A stretch of 64,000 bases of DNA from Clostridium_AM tanneri (GCF_033659955.1 NZ_JARUJP010000005.1:124001-188000); one strand, 5' to 3'. Shown: positions 1 to 9,132, counted from the stretch's first letter. Numbers and translations: made by a program. The notes: generated from the sequence alone by a model not told the origin.

Positions 1-1
1 A

Positions 2-874
2 AGCAAATATATATCAATTCCAATACTTACAGTTTTTATATGGTTTTTACTAACAAGAGGGGATTACTCAAGGGCGGAAAAAATATTTCTAGCGCTTACT
101 ATTACTTTTGTTAGTTATATTGTAACTGCTTTTCTTGTAAAGCCTGATTGGAGTCATGTATTTACAAGTATAGTAACTCCAAAGGCTAAGTTAGATAAGG
201 GATATTTTTTAGTGCTTATAGGAATGGTAGGTACAACTATAACTCCTTATATGCAGTTTTACTTACAATCCTCTATTGTAGATAAAGGTATATCAATAAA
301 AGAATATAGTTATGAAAAATTAGACGTTTATATTGGTACCATTTTTGGTGTGCTTATAGCTCTATTTATAACGGTGTGTACAGCTGAGACCTTGTTTAAA
401 GCTGGGATAAGTATAGATACTGCACAGGATGCAGCAGCAGCCCTTGGTCCTTTAGCTGGTAACTATTCCTTTGTTCTATTTGGAATAGGGCTTTTCGGAG
501 CATCACTTTTAGCTTGTTGCATAATACCATTAAGCACTGCTTATGCAATATGTGAAGCCTTTGGCTTTGAAAGTGGAATGGATAACAAGATAAAAGAAGC
601 ACCAGTGTTTTTTGGATTATTTCTATTTATGATTGTTGTAAGTGGGTTAATAGTACTCATACCTGGTATATCGTTAATTAATATAATTTTAGTTACTCAG
701 CAATTAGCTGGTATATTATGTCCTATAGTATTAATATTTATGATAAGTCTAGTGAATGATGTAGAAGTTATGGGAAGCCATGTTAACAGTACAGTACAAA
801 ACTTTATAGCAAAGTCAACAGTAGTACTTATAATAGCGTTAACAATTATAGCTTTTGCTTCGAATTTTATATAA
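2..874 (+). CDS. Nramp-family divalent metal (Mn2+/Fe2+) transporter, 5'-truncated
   Basis: The frame is open from base 2 to the stop at 872-874, so the true start lies upstream of the window; about 290 C-terminal residues are present. The segment GTTITPYMQFYLQSS is a hallmark of bacterial Nramp-type proton-coupled manganese/iron importers. Several hydrophobic helices follow: a GLFGASLLACCIIPLSTAYA stretch, then FGLFLFMIVVSGLIVLI, then a C-terminal STVVLIIALTIIAFA helix. The protein should sit in the cytoplasmic membrane. An internal ATG at 212 could be mistaken for a start, but the upstream codons continue the same membrane protein without a stop. A strong terminator follows, so this is the end of its transcription unit. 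Substrate specificity cannot be decided from the part seen. Confidence 0.8.
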   Translation, partial: SKYISIPILTVFIWFLLTRGDYSRAEKIFLALTITFVSYIVTAFLVKPDWSHVFTSIVTPKAKLDKGYFLVLIGMVGTTITPYMQFYLQSSIVDKGISIKEYSYEKLDVYIGTIFGVLIALFITVCTAETLFKAGISIDTAQDAAAALGPLAGNYSFVLFGIGLFGASLLACCIIPLSTAYAICEAFGFESGMDNKIKEAPVFFGLFLFMIVVSGLIVLIPGISLINIILVTQQLAGILCPIVLIFMISLVNDVEVMGSHVNSTVQNFIAKSTVVLIIALTIIAFASNFI

Positions 875-901
875 TTAAAAATTAACCTATTGTTATAGTA
901 G

Positions 902-955
902 AATTGGATTGGGATTTACAAGTAAAACTAGTAGATCTCAATTCAATTTTATTTT
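902..955 (+). terminator. Rho-independent terminator after the Nramp gene
   Basis: A 14-bp stem with G-U pairs (arms 902-915 and 935-948) is followed by a T-rich tract. It separates the metal transporter from sleB. Confidence 0.75.
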
Positions 956-1086
956 TATTTGTTGTATTTTTCTATTATAAATCCAATATTCATATTACAG
1001 CTTTAAGTGTATTTTTTACTGTTTTGTGCGCACACTAAGTCTGAAGGATGAAATCATAATCTTATACTATAGTAAGGAGTGTTTCT

Positions 1087-1821
1087 ATGAAGAAGAAGGT
1101 TGCTAAGTTCAAGAAGGAAATAGTATGCGTACTTGCTATTATGATTACATACATTATCACATCTATAGGTGTAGCTCCTTATAATAATGCAGCGAGGGCT
1201 ATAGCATATAATTATGGCGATAGAGGAAATATTGTGTTAGAGATACAAAGGAGACTTAAGGCTTGGGGATATTATGATGGAGATTTAGATGCTATATACG
1301 GTTATAGAACCTATACTGGTGTGAGAAGTTTTCAAGCAAAGCATGGTTTAGCTGTAGATGGAATAGCTGGAGATCGAACTCTTAATGCCTTAGGAATTAA
1401 TGCAGGTCAATATGCTGCCAATCAGGCGAGTACTACAAATAACTCTAATCCTGGCAAGTACACTACAAATAACCAAGATGTAATGCTTCTTGCAAGAGCC
1501 ATAAATGGAGAGGCAAGAGGAGAACCTTATGAAGGGCAGGTAGCAGTAGGTGCAGTAATTTTGAACAGAACGAGAGATTCTAGATTTCCAAGTACCATAG
1601 CAGGGGTTGTTTATCAACCAGGAGCTTTTACAGCAGTAGTAGATGGTCAAATACATGCCAATATGGAACAGAACTCCATAAATGCTGCACGAGATGCTTT
1701 AAATGGATGGGATCCTTCTGGTGGTGCGGTGTATTACTTTAATCCAGCTACATCAACTAACAAATGGATATGGTCCAGACCACTTATTAAAGTTATAGGA
1801 AAGCATAGATTTTGCAGATAG
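1087..1821 (+). CDS. sleB: Spore cortex-lytic enzyme, SleB family
   Basis: This is a 244-residue exported hydrolase. An N-terminal hydrophobic segment (about residues 12-30, VCVLAIMITYIITSIGVA) acts as signal or anchor. A peptidoglycan-binding-1 domain follows (about 42-103; GDRGNIVLEIQRRL, then AVDGIAGDRTLNAL). The C-terminal hydrolase_2/SleB catalytic domain (about 130-243) contains ARAINGEARGEPYEGQVAVG, VILNR and the ending GKHRFCR. SleB proteins are lytic transglycosylases that degrade muramic-delta-lactam cortex peptidoglycan during germination. The start is fixed by TAAGGAGTG about 8 bases before the ATG at 1087. The gene is monocistronic, with a terminator behind it and no adjacent ypeB partner. 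A forespore promoter is expected for the family but I could not identify one convincingly. Confidence 0.88.
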   Translation: MKKKVAKFKKEIVCVLAIMITYIITSIGVAPYNNAARAIAYNYGDRGNIVLEIQRRLKAWGYYDGDLDAIYGYRTYTGVRSFQAKHGLAVDGIAGDRTLNALGINAGQYAANQASTTNNSNPGKYTTNNQDVMLLARAINGEARGEPYEGQVAVGAVILNRTRDSRFPSTIAGVVYQPGAFTAVVDGQIHANMEQNSINAARDALNGWDPSGGAVYYFNPATSTNKWIWSRPLIKVIGKHRFCR

Positions 1822-1852
1822 AAATCTAGAAATTAATATGGATTTAAGTGAT

Positions 1853-1886
1853 AATAATCTCACCTATAATGGTGGGATTATTTATT
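1853..1886 (+). terminator. Rho-independent terminator of sleB
   Basis: A perfect 12-bp stem (1853-1864 with 1871-1882) and a six-base loop precede a T-rich tail. Confidence 0.8.
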
Positions 1887-1964
1887 TAATAAAGTATTAA
1901 AAATATATTGACAAATTAGAAAGCTATTATATATAATATTAATATACAATTCATAGTAAAACAC

Positions 1965-2236
1965 TCAGAAATACTTTGAAAAAGGAAAGTAACTTAAAAA
2001 GAGTTTTGCAGAGAGGGAACCATTTGCTGGGAGGTTTCTAAACGAATTTTATGTGAAGTGCCCTTTGGAGTTATGTACCGAACTAAGTAGGCTACATCGG
2101 GACCACCCGTTACAGTGGTAGAGCATAGCGCTGTGCTTGAAAGGTGAGTTGAGATTTTAAGTAATATTAGAATCTAATTAGAGTGGAACCGCGGATTACA
2201 CCCCGTCTCTAAAATTTTAGAGACGGGGTTTTTTGA
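1965..2236 (+). promoter_or_regulatory. T-box leader, cysteine specific, controlling cysK-cysE
   Basis: Stem I starts near 1981 (AAAGG pairing with CCTTT at 2062-2066) and carries the AGTA loop motif, the AGAGAGGGAACC / GCTGGGAGGTTTCT distal elements, and GAAG-TGC. The specifier is therefore TGC (Cys) at 2059-2061. The T-box sequence AGAGTGGAACCGCGG spans 2180-2194. The terminator stem CCCCGTCTCTAAA/TTTAGAGACGGGG (2201-2228) has a T-run to 2234. In this family uncharged tRNA-Cys stabilises the antiterminator, so cysteine starvation should switch on cysK-cysE. Confidence 0.92.
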
Positions 2237-2285
2237 CGTCAAAATAGGGAATTATAATTATAAAATTAAAATTGGAGGTAGTAAA

Positions 2286-3197
2286 ATGATATTTTATAAC
2301 GCATTAGATATGATAGGTGGAACACCTTTATTAAAACTTAAAAATATGGTAGATGAAAATATGGCAGAGGTATATGTAAAGCTAGAAAAATTTAATCCAG
2401 GTGGAAGCGTTAAGGATAGGGCAGCTCTTGGAATGATAGAAAAAGCTGAAAAGGAAGAACTTATAAAGCCAGGCGATACACTAGTTGAGCCAACTAGTGG
2501 TAATACAGGAATAGCTCTTGCGATGATAGGAAAATTAAAAGGCTATAAGGTAATAATAGTTATGCCAGAAACTATGAGCGTGGAAAGAAGAGCTATGATG
2601 AAGGCTTATGGAGCAGAGCTTGTTCTTACTGATGGTGTAAAGGGTATGAAAGGTGCAATAGAAAAAGCACTAGAAATAGGTGATGGTAAAGAAGGATACT
2701 TTATACCACAGCAATTCACAAATGAAGCAAATCCATTAAAACACTATGAAACTACTGCTAATGAAATATTAAAGGATGTAGAAGATTTAGATGTTTTCGT
2801 AGTAGGAGTTGGTACTGGCGGAACTATATCTGGAGTTGGTGGTAACCTAAAGAAGCATAATGAGAATATAAAGGTTATAGCAGTAGAGCCAGAAAAGTCC
2901 CCAGTTATATCAGGAGGTCAGGCTGGTCCTCACAAAATACAAGGTATAGGAGCAGGGTTCGTACCTGATATATACAAAAAGGAACTAATAGATAAAGTTA
3001 TGACTATATCAGATGAAGAAGCTTTTGAATATGCAAGACTTATGGGAACAGAAGAAGGTATATTAGTTGGCATATCCTCTGGCGCTAACATAGCGGCAGC
3101 GATAAAAGTAGCAAAAGAACTTGGAAAAGGTAAAAAGGTAGTTACTGTTGCACCGGATGGAGGAGAAAAGTATTTATCAATGGGATTATATGACTAG
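2286..3197 (+). CDS. cysK: Cysteine synthase A (O-acetylserine sulfhydrylase)
   Basis: This 303-residue PLP enzyme makes cysteine from O-acetylserine and sulfide in the cytoplasm. The PLP lysine is K43 in NPGGSVKDRAA. The PTSGNTGIALA loop binds substrate carboxylate, GVGTGGTISGVG is the phosphate-binding glycine loop, and ISSGAN sits near the C terminus. The length is normal for the family. The start at 2286 has the ribosome site TTGGAGGT. It lies directly downstream of the cysteine T-box and is followed 62 bases later by cysE, so both steps from serine to cysteine are made as one unit induced by cysteine starvation. Confidence 0.95.
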   Translation: MIFYNALDMIGGTPLLKLKNMVDENMAEVYVKLEKFNPGGSVKDRAALGMIEKAEKEELIKPGDTLVEPTSGNTGIALAMIGKLKGYKVIIVMPETMSVERRAMMKAYGAELVLTDGVKGMKGAIEKALEIGDGKEGYFIPQQFTNEANPLKHYETTANEILKDVEDLDVFVVGVGTGGTISGVGGNLKKHNENIKVIAVEPEKSPVISGGQAGPHKIQGIGAGFVPDIYKKELIDKVMTISDEEAFEYARLMGTEEGILVGISSGANIAAAIKVAKELGKGKKVVTVAPDGGEKYLSMGLYD

Positions 3198-3209
3198 TTT
3201 AAAAAAACT

Positions 3210-3232
3210 GTGGGTCTAAAATTTAGACCCAC
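3210..3232 (+). other. Intercistronic hairpin between cysK and cysE
   Basis: GTGGGTCTAAA pairs with TTTAGACCCAC around a minimal loop. There is no T-run, so it is more likely an mRNA-processing or stability hairpin than a terminator. Confidence 0.5.
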
Positions 3233-3259
3233 CATTAAGTTGATTAGGGGGATAGAGTT

Positions 3260-3856
3260 ATGAAAAATCCATTTAAATTATTAGCTTATGATTTAAAAAG
3301 TGCTATGAAAAATGACCCGGCGGCAAGAAATCCAATAGAAGTATTCCTTCTATATCCTTGTATACACGCATTAATTGCATACAGAATATCTAACTTTTTT
3401 TATAAAAGAAAAGCTTTTTTTATGGCTAGATTAATATCACAAATCGCTAGATTTTTTACAGGTATAGAAATACACCCTGGTGCAACTATAGGAAAGGGAT
3501 TATTTATAGATCACGGTATGGGGGTAGTTATCGGGGAAACAGCGGAAATTGGAGATAACGTAACCTTGTATCATGGAGTAACCTTAGGAGGTACTGGAAA
3601 GGACACTGGAAAGAGACATCCTACTGTAGGGAATAATGTTGTAATAGGAAGTGGTGCTAAAGTTTTAGGACCTATAGTTATTGAAGACAATGTTAAGATT
3701 GGCGCTAATTCAGTGGTTTTAAAAAATGTACCTTCTGACTGTACTGCAGTTGGAATACCAGCAAAGATTATACACAGAAATTCTGCTCCAGCTGTAATAG
3801 AAATAAAGGATTATAAAGGAAGAAAAAAGAGTATCTACAATGAGATGGTGATATGA
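3260..3856 (+). CDS. cysE: Serine O-acetyltransferase
   Basis: This 198-residue enzyme acetylates serine with acetyl-CoA to give the substrate of CysK. The left-handed beta-helix (about residues 65-165) shows hexapeptide repeats: IEIHPGATIGKGLFIDHGMG, then VVIGETAEIGDNVTLYHGVT and LGGTGKDTGKRHPTVGNNVV. H-in-DHGMG and H-in-YHGVTLGG are the usual catalytic-site histidines. It lacks the long N-terminal helical domain of the E. coli enzyme, as is usual for the shorter Firmicute (EpsC-type) form. RBS AGGGGG lies 11 bases upstream. It is cotranscribed with cysK under the Cys T-box. Confidence 0.93.
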   Translation: MKNPFKLLAYDLKSAMKNDPAARNPIEVFLLYPCIHALIAYRISNFFYKRKAFFMARLISQIARFFTGIEIHPGATIGKGLFIDHGMGVVIGETAEIGDNVTLYHGVTLGGTGKDTGKRHPTVGNNVVIGSGAKVLGPIVIEDNVKIGANSVVLKNVPSDCTAVGIPAKIIHRNSAPAVIEIKDYKGRKKSIYNEMVI

Positions 3857-3937
3857 TATAATTGAAATAGAATAAAAACCTGAACTATTTTATTTAATAA
3901 CACTGATTCCTTTATTGTAAAAAGCGTGGTGATTACA

Positions 3938-4909
3938 TTGAATTATAAATCAGAAGTGTTAAGTTACTGCAGCAAATTAGGTTTAGATATTGTTGGATTC
4001 ACTGAATGTAGAATTTTTAGTGAACTAGAGTCCTATCTTCAAGATAGAAAGGAAAGAAAACTGGAGAATGAGTTTGAAGAAGAGAATATAGAAAAAAGAA
4101 TAAATCCTTTTTTATACATGAAAGACGGGAAAACAATAATTTCTATTGCTTTCCCATATTTATTTGACGGCGATTTTAAAGAAATAATAAGCTTCTCTAA
4201 ATACACAAGAGGAAAGGATTATCACCTTGTTGTTTCTGGCTATCTAAAAAGTATATGCAGCTTTATAGAGAGTCTAGGAGGGAAAGCTATTTATTTTGTA
4301 GATAGCAATTCGCTGCCAGAAAGATATATTGCAGCTCAATCTGGAGTAGGCTTTATAGGTAAAAATAATCTTCTTATTACGGAAAAATATGGTTCCTATA
4401 TATTCTTGGGAGAGATAATTACAAACCTAGAGATAGAAAGTGATAGGCCTTTAGAAAATAAATGCGGGGACTGTCAGTTGTGTAAAGTTAGTTGTCCTAC
4501 AGGGGCTATCAAAAATGAAAATAACCCTAACATATGTCTTTCTTATATAACTCAGAAGAAAGACATAGAAGATGAGTGGTTTTCTAAGCTAAAGGGTAGA
4601 ATGTTCGGCTGTGATACTTGTCAAAGAGTTTGTCCCTATAATAAAAATGCTGCTTTTTCTACCATAGAAGAATTTAGGCCAAAGGACTTTATGGATAAGG
4701 TTAACCTAGAGGAACTTATAAATATAGATAAAAAAGTATTTAAGGAGAAGTATAGCGGAACCTCCTGTGGATGGAGGGGGAAAAACATACTTCAGAGAAA
4801 TGCGTTGATTAATGCAATGGCTTTAAGTAAAGATTTAAAGCCAAAGGAAATTGGCTCGCCTTATGTTAAAAATTATTATAATAGACTTTTAGAGCTTTTC
4901 AAATTATAA
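3938..4909 (+). CDS. queG: Epoxyqueuosine reductase QueG
   Basis: QueG reduces epoxyqueuosine to queuosine in the tRNA wobble position and uses cobalamin plus two [4Fe-4S] clusters. The protein has an N-terminal DUF1730-type domain (AAQSGVGFIGKNNLLIT) and two ferredoxin-like cysteine clusters (CGDCQLCKVSCPTGAI and CDTCQRVCPYN). I prefer the TTG at 3938 (323 residues), preceded by GGTGAT. The GTG at 3926 lies inside the purine-rich region that would serve as its own ribosome site. The length is somewhat under the 350-380 residues of many QueG proteins because the C-terminal HEAT extension is short. It is the one recognisable B12-dependent enzyme in the window. Confidence 0.88.
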   Translation: MNYKSEVLSYCSKLGLDIVGFTECRIFSELESYLQDRKERKLENEFEEENIEKRINPFLYMKDGKTIISIAFPYLFDGDFKEIISFSKYTRGKDYHLVVSGYLKSICSFIESLGGKAIYFVDSNSLPERYIAAQSGVGFIGKNNLLITEKYGSYIFLGEIITNLEIESDRPLENKCGDCQLCKVSCPTGAIKNENNPNICLSYITQKKDIEDEWFSKLKGRMFGCDTCQRVCPYNKNAAFSTIEEFRPKDFMDKVNLEELINIDKKVFKEKYSGTSCGWRGKNILQRNALINAMALSKDLKPKEIGSPYVKNYYNRLLELFKL

Positions 4910-5015
4910 TTTATATAGTAAAGTATATTTTTGTATTATACATTTTATTTGATAAGTGATAGGCTTTAATTATATATTAAACTTAGTATTTATATAATGA
5001 AAGGTGGGCATTATT

Positions 5016-5714
5016 ATGATTTCTCCTGGAGTGGCCAAGATTATAGGCTATCTTCCTAAAGGATTAGTTGAATATCTGTCTAAGAGAATTGTAGATAGAT
5101 ACTTAAAACAATATGCTGATATTGAAGTTAGGGGAATGGAAAACTTAAGAGATGTAAACAACCCTATATTGTTCATATGTAATCACTTAAGTAATTCAGA
5201 TGGGTTAGTCCTGAATAAGGTATTTAAGGATAAAGATATAACCTTTGTGGCTGGGGCTAAACTATCAGATAACCCTCTAACAAGTATAGGAGTGAATATT
5301 ACAAAGACTATAACTATAAAACCTAACTCTGCAGATAAAGATGCTATATCTAGGATTGTAAAAACATTAAAGAATGGCAACAATGTGCTTATATTCCCAG
5401 AGGGAACAAGAAGTAGAACAGGTAGTTTGATTAAAGCAAAAAAAGGAGTAGTGTTAATACAAAAGTTAACTAAGGCATCTATTATTCCTCTTGGGATATA
5501 TGGAAGTGAAAAGCTACTGCCTATTAATGAGAAGGATATGGGTCAGGAAAAATTTCAAAATGCTAAGGTTACTATAAATGTTGGAAAGCAGGTAATCTTA
5601 CCAGAGAAAGATAAAGAAGAAGATAAAAGAGAGTATGAAGATAGAGCCACAGACTTTTTGATGAAAAGAATTGCTGAACTTTTACCGGAAGAGTATAGGG
5701 GAGTCTATAAGTAA
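5016..5714 (+). CDS. plsC: 1-acyl-sn-glycerol-3-phosphate acyltransferase
   Basis: This membrane-associated enzyme transfers an acyl chain to lysophosphatidic acid to give phosphatidic acid. It carries the NHX4D block (residues 56-62, NHLSNSD), the FPEGTRSRTG block that binds glycerol phosphate, and the ASIIPLGIYGSE segment. The ATG at 5016 has an AAAGGTGG ribosome site; the upstream in-frame GTG at 5004 overlaps that site and is rejected. The product is 232 residues, typical of the family. It is followed by a good terminator. Confidence 0.87.
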   Translation: MISPGVAKIIGYLPKGLVEYLSKRIVDRYLKQYADIEVRGMENLRDVNNPILFICNHLSNSDGLVLNKVFKDKDITFVAGAKLSDNPLTSIGVNITKTITIKPNSADKDAISRIVKTLKNGNNVLIFPEGTRSRTGSLIKAKKGVVLIQKLTKASIIPLGIYGSEKLLPINEKDMGQEKFQNAKVTINVGKQVILPEKDKEEDKREYEDRATDFLMKRIAELLPEEYRGVYK

Positions 5715-5752
5715 GTTATTTCTTTAAATTAAGAAGCTAAGAATAAATAGAT

Positions 5753-5797
5753 ATGTTCTTGTGTTACAATATAAAACATAAGAACATTTTTTGTTTT
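5753..5797 (+). terminator. Rho-independent terminator of plsC
   Basis: A 13-bp stem (ATGTTCTTGTGTT, 5753-5765, with a complementary arm ending at 5787) is followed by TTTTTTGTTTTT. Confidence 0.8.
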
Positions 5798-5882
5798 TAT
5801 GATGAATTTTGTAGTATTAGGTTGTTTCTATGGTAAAATTATTATTAAATAATATAATAAAAAAATAGCGTAGGTGATATGG

Positions 5883-6527
5883 TTGAAAAAAGAAAACATA
5901 GAAGAGGTAATAAAGATATTAAGCGAAACCTATCCAGAGGCGAAATGTGCTCTTAATTTTAATTCTCCTTATGAATTATTAGTTTCTACTATATTATCAG
6001 CACAATGTACTGATGTAAGAGTCAACCAAGTTACAGAGGAATTATATAAAGAGTACAATACTCCAGAAAAAGTTATATCTCTTACAGAAGAGGAACTAGG
6101 TGAGAAGATTAGGAGTTGCGGATTTTATAAAAACAAGAGTAAGAATATATTAGGTGCAACTAGAACTATACTAAAAGAACATAATGGAGAAGTACCAAAT
6201 ACTATGGAGGAACTTATAAAACTGCCTGGCGTTGGAAGAAAAACTGCAAATGTAGTACTGTCTAATGCCTTTGGAGTACCTGCTATTGCTGTGGATACTC
6301 ATGTATTTAGGGTATCAAATAGACTGGGAATTTCTAAGGGGAATACTCCTGATGCAGTAGAAAAAGGACTTATGGAAAACATACCTAGAGATATGTGGAG
6401 TGATACCCATCATTATTTAATATGGCATGGAAGGCAAATATGTAAGGCAAGAAGGCCTAACTGTGATAATTGCCCCGTTGCACCTTATTGTGAGTTTTTT
6501 AATAACTTAGTTGAAGAGAAAAAATAG
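5883..6527 (+). CDS. nth: Endonuclease III (DNA glycosylase/AP lyase)
   Basis: Nth removes oxidised pyrimidines in base-excision repair and cleaves at the abasic site. The helix-hairpin-helix LPGVGRKTANVV contains the catalytic lysine. The aspartate is in VDTHVFRVSNRLG. The C-terminal [4Fe-4S] cysteine set is CKARRPNCDNCPVAPYC. The length of about 214 residues is standard. The TTG at 5883 has TAGGTG six bases upstream; the alternative GTG at 5874 lies within that site. It stands alone, with a hairpin after it. Confidence 0.93.
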   Translation: MKKENIEEVIKILSETYPEAKCALNFNSPYELLVSTILSAQCTDVRVNQVTEELYKEYNTPEKVISLTEEELGEKIRSCGFYKNKSKNILGATRTILKEHNGEVPNTMEELIKLPGVGRKTANVVLSNAFGVPAIAVDTHVFRVSNRLGISKGNTPDAVEKGLMENIPRDMWSDTHHYLIWHGRQICKARRPNCDNCPVAPYCEFFNNLVEEKK

Positions 6528-6529
6528 TA

Positions 6530-6565
6530 TTGGGGGATCTAGTTATCCCCCAAAGTATATTTTTC
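6530..6565 (+). terminator. Hairpin after nth, probable terminator
   Basis: TTGGGGGAT (6530-6538) pairs with ATCCCCCAA (6545-6553). The T-run is displaced by about 7 bases, so termination may be partial. Confidence 0.55.
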
Positions 6566-6641
6566 TATTCTGAATATGTGGATAAAGTTTAATTATAAAT
6601 GTGGATAAAATTTTAAAAAACTATAGAGGGGAGAAACATTA

Positions 6642-7814
6642 ATGAACATTAGAGAAGAAGCACTAAGAGTACATAAGGAGAATAAGGGAAAGTTAGAAAT
6701 CAAAAGCAAGGTAGAATTAAAAACAAGAGAAGATTTATCTATAGCATACACTCCAGGAGTTGCAGAACCATGCTTAGAGATAGCAGCAGATAATAATGCT
6801 ATGTATGATTACACTATTAAAGCAAACACTGTAGCTGTAGTTACAAATGGGACAGCTGTTCTTGGGCTTGGAAACATTGGTGCTGGAGCTGGACTACCTG
6901 TTATGGAAGGAAAGGCATTGTTATTTAAGGAATTTGGGGGAATAGATGCTTTTCCAATATGTATAGATAGTGAAGACCCTGAAGATATAATTAGAACTGT
7001 AAAGCTTATAGCACCTACTTTTGGAGGAATAAACCTAGAAGATATAAAGGCGCCGGAATGTTTTTATATAGAGGAAACGTTAAAAAAAGAGTTGGACATC
7101 CCAGTCTTTCACGATGATCAACATGGAACTGCAATTGTGGTACTTGCTGGTCTATATAATGCAGCAAGGCTTATTAAGAAAGAACTAGAAGATTTAAAAA
7201 TCGTTATAAATGGAGCTGGTTCTGCAGGAATTGCAATATGCAAACTTCTACTTAAGGCAGGAGCAAAGAATATAATAATGTGTGATAAAGCAGGAGCATT
7301 AGTAGAGGGGAATAAAGATTTAAACCAAGCTCAAAAGGAAATTGCAGAGGTTACCAACAGAGATAAAGAAGAAGGTTCATTAAAGGATGTAATTAAAGGT
7401 AAGGATGTATTCATAGGAGTTTCTGCAGCAGGAGCTCTTACAAAGGAAATGGCAAGTTCAATGAGCAAAGACAGTATAGTATTTGCAATGGCTAATCCAA
7501 CACCAGAAATTATGCCAGATGTTGCAAAAGAGGCAGGAGTAAGAGTAATTGCTACTGGACGCTCAGATTTTGCAAATCAAATAAATAATGTATTGGTGTT
7601 CCCGGGAATATTTAGGGGAGCGTTAGAAGTAAGGTCTAAAGTAATAAATGATGAAATGAAATTAGCTGCTGCAAGAGGAATTGCTAACTTAATTGATGAT
7701 GAAGAATTGAGAGAAGACTACATTATTCCAGGTGTTTTTGATAAAAGAGTCTGTGCTTCTGTAACTGAAGAAGTAAAAAGAATAGCTAGAGAAATGGGAG
7801 TAGCGAGAGTTTAA
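6642..7814 (+). CDS. NAD(P)-dependent malic enzyme
   Basis: This 390-residue enzyme decarboxylates malate oxidatively to pyruvate. It belongs to the short bacterial malic enzyme class, without a phosphotransacetylase tail. Visible motifs are SIAYTPGVAEPC, TNGTAVLGLGNIG, the metal-site PVFHDDQHGTA and the nucleotide-binding INGAGSAGIAI, with NPTPEI near the C terminus. The RBS AGAGGGG precedes the ATG at 6642. It is a single gene facing cinA convergently. NAD versus NADP use cannot be decided from the sequence by eye. Confidence 0.9.
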   Translation: MNIREEALRVHKENKGKLEIKSKVELKTREDLSIAYTPGVAEPCLEIAADNNAMYDYTIKANTVAVVTNGTAVLGLGNIGAGAGLPVMEGKALLFKEFGGIDAFPICIDSEDPEDIIRTVKLIAPTFGGINLEDIKAPECFYIEETLKKELDIPVFHDDQHGTAIVVLAGLYNAARLIKKELEDLKIVINGAGSAGIAICKLLLKAGAKNIIMCDKAGALVEGNKDLNQAQKEIAEVTNRDKEEGSLKDVIKGKDVFIGVSAAGALTKEMASSMSKDSIVFAMANPTPEIMPDVAKEAGVRVIATGRSDFANQINNVLVFPGIFRGALEVRSKVINDEMKLAAARGIANLIDDEELREDYIIPGVFDKRVCASVTEEVKRIAREMGVARV

Positions 7815-7817
7815 GCA

Positions 7818-7873
7818 GAAAATAGAGGGTTTTTTAGGAGCAGTCTTATAAAAATCCTCTATTTTCAATTTTT
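7818..7873. terminator. Bidirectional terminator between malic enzyme gene and cinA
   Basis: GAAAATAGAGG (7818-7828) pairs with CCTCTATTTTC (7856-7866). A T-run follows on the plus strand, and the A-rich 5' flank gives a U-run for the minus-strand gene. Confidence 0.65.
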
Positions 7874-7875
7874 TA

Positions 7876-9111
7876 CTATTTGATAAGCTCTTTTCTCAGC
7901 CAATCTAGTGCAGTTATGGTAGTTCTTCTTCTAATCATATCTCTGCTTCCAGAAAACTCAAGTTTCTTAGCTTGAACATTTCCGTTGATATAAAGGCCTA
8001 TATAGACTAGCCCTACTGGTTTTTCATCAGTGCCGCCGCCTGGACCTGCTACACCAGTAGTAGATAACCCTATAGTCGTTCCAGAGGTTTTAGCGATACC
8101 CTCTGCCATCTCTTTAGCAGTTTCTTCACTGACAGCTCCAAACTTTTCTAAGGTTTCTTCTTTTACATTTAGACGGTTCATTTTAGCATAATTGCTATAT
8201 GTAACAGCACCTTCCATAAAGACTGAAGAAACTCCAGGGTAGTTTACAAGCTTTGATGCTATTAGGCCACCAGTACAGGATTCGGCAGTAGATATAGTAA
8301 GTTTCTTAGAAATAAGAAGTTTAGCTATAACCTCTTCAAGAGAGGTTTCTCCTTCACCGTAGATATTGTCACCTAGTCTTCTGCGAATTTCTTCTTCTGT
8401 TGGGGCGATAAGTTTAGATGCACTTTCTTCTGTATCTGCTTTAGCAGTAATTCTTAACGTAACTTCCCATTCCTTAGCATAGGGGGCAACTGTAGGATTC
8501 GTACTGTGATTTATAATATCAGAAATTTGCTCAGCCATAATACCCTCTCCTATGCCGCAGATTCTTAAGATTTTAGAGCTTAAAACCCCATTACTATATT
8601 TTTTTAGAAAGGGAATTACATAATTCTCAAACATAGGTTTCATTTCTTTAGGAGGTCCTGGCAAGACAATAAGAACCTTACCATTTTCCTCTATAGCACA
8701 GCCAGGAGCTGTACCATAGTCATTTGGGAAAATAATTGCTCCTTCAGGAAAGTAAGCCTGCTTCATATTACCGCCTTTTATTTCTCCTTTACCATTCTTT
8801 AAAAAGTAGGAGTTAAGCTTATCTAGGGAATTCTTATCTATTATCATTTTCTTGTTAAAATATTCGGCTCCAGTTTCTTTAGTAAGGTCATCAGGAGTAG
8901 GACCAAGACCTCCAGTGGTAATTATTAGATCTGCTCTGTTAAAGGATTCTTCTAATTCTTTCTTTAGTCTTTCTGTGTTATCACCAACTACAGATTGATG
9001 GTAAATAGAAAAACCTAAGTCAGCCAACCTTCTTGATAAAAATTGAGCATTAGTATTTACTATATCTCCTAGTAAAAGTTCTGTTCCAACACAAATAATC
9101 TCAGATTTCAT
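7876..9111 (-). CDS. cinA: CinA family protein (competence/damage-inducible protein, nicotinamide-nucleotide amidase)
   Basis: This 411-residue protein has an N-terminal molybdopterin-binding-like domain (MKSEIICVGTELLLGDIVNTN; TTGGLGPTPDDLTKE; VLPGPPKEM). Its C-terminal CinA/PncC amidase domain contains STAESCTGGLIASKL and STTGVAGPGGGTDEKPVG. The family deamidates nicotinamide mononucleotide, and CinA has also been linked to competence and DNA damage. The ATG at 9111 has GGAGGT upstream on its own strand. It is the only minus-strand gene in the window. Its promoter region is shared with the divergent VanW-family gene and contains an imperfect palindrome (9133-9189). Confidence 0.92.
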   Translation of the reverse strand: MKSEIICVGTELLLGDIVNTNAQFLSRRLADLGFSIYHQSVVGDNTERLKKELEESFNRADLIITTGGLGPTPDDLTKETGAEYFNKKMIIDKNSLDKLNSYFLKNGKGEIKGGNMKQAYFPEGAIIFPNDYGTAPGCAIEENGKVLIVLPGPPKEMKPMFENYVIPFLKKYSNGVLSSKILRICGIGEGIMAEQISDIINHSTNPTVAPYAKEWEVTLRITAKADTEESASKLIAPTEEEIRRRLGDNIYGEGETSLEEVIAKLLISKKLTISTAESCTGGLIASKLVNYPGVSSVFMEGAVTYSNYAKMNRLNVKEETLEKFGAVSEETAKEMAEGIAKTSGTTIGLSTTGVAGPGGGTDEKPVGLVYIGLYINGNVQAKKLEFSGSRDMIRRRTTITALDWLRKELIK

Positions 9112-9132
9112 GATTTATACCTCCAACTGTCC

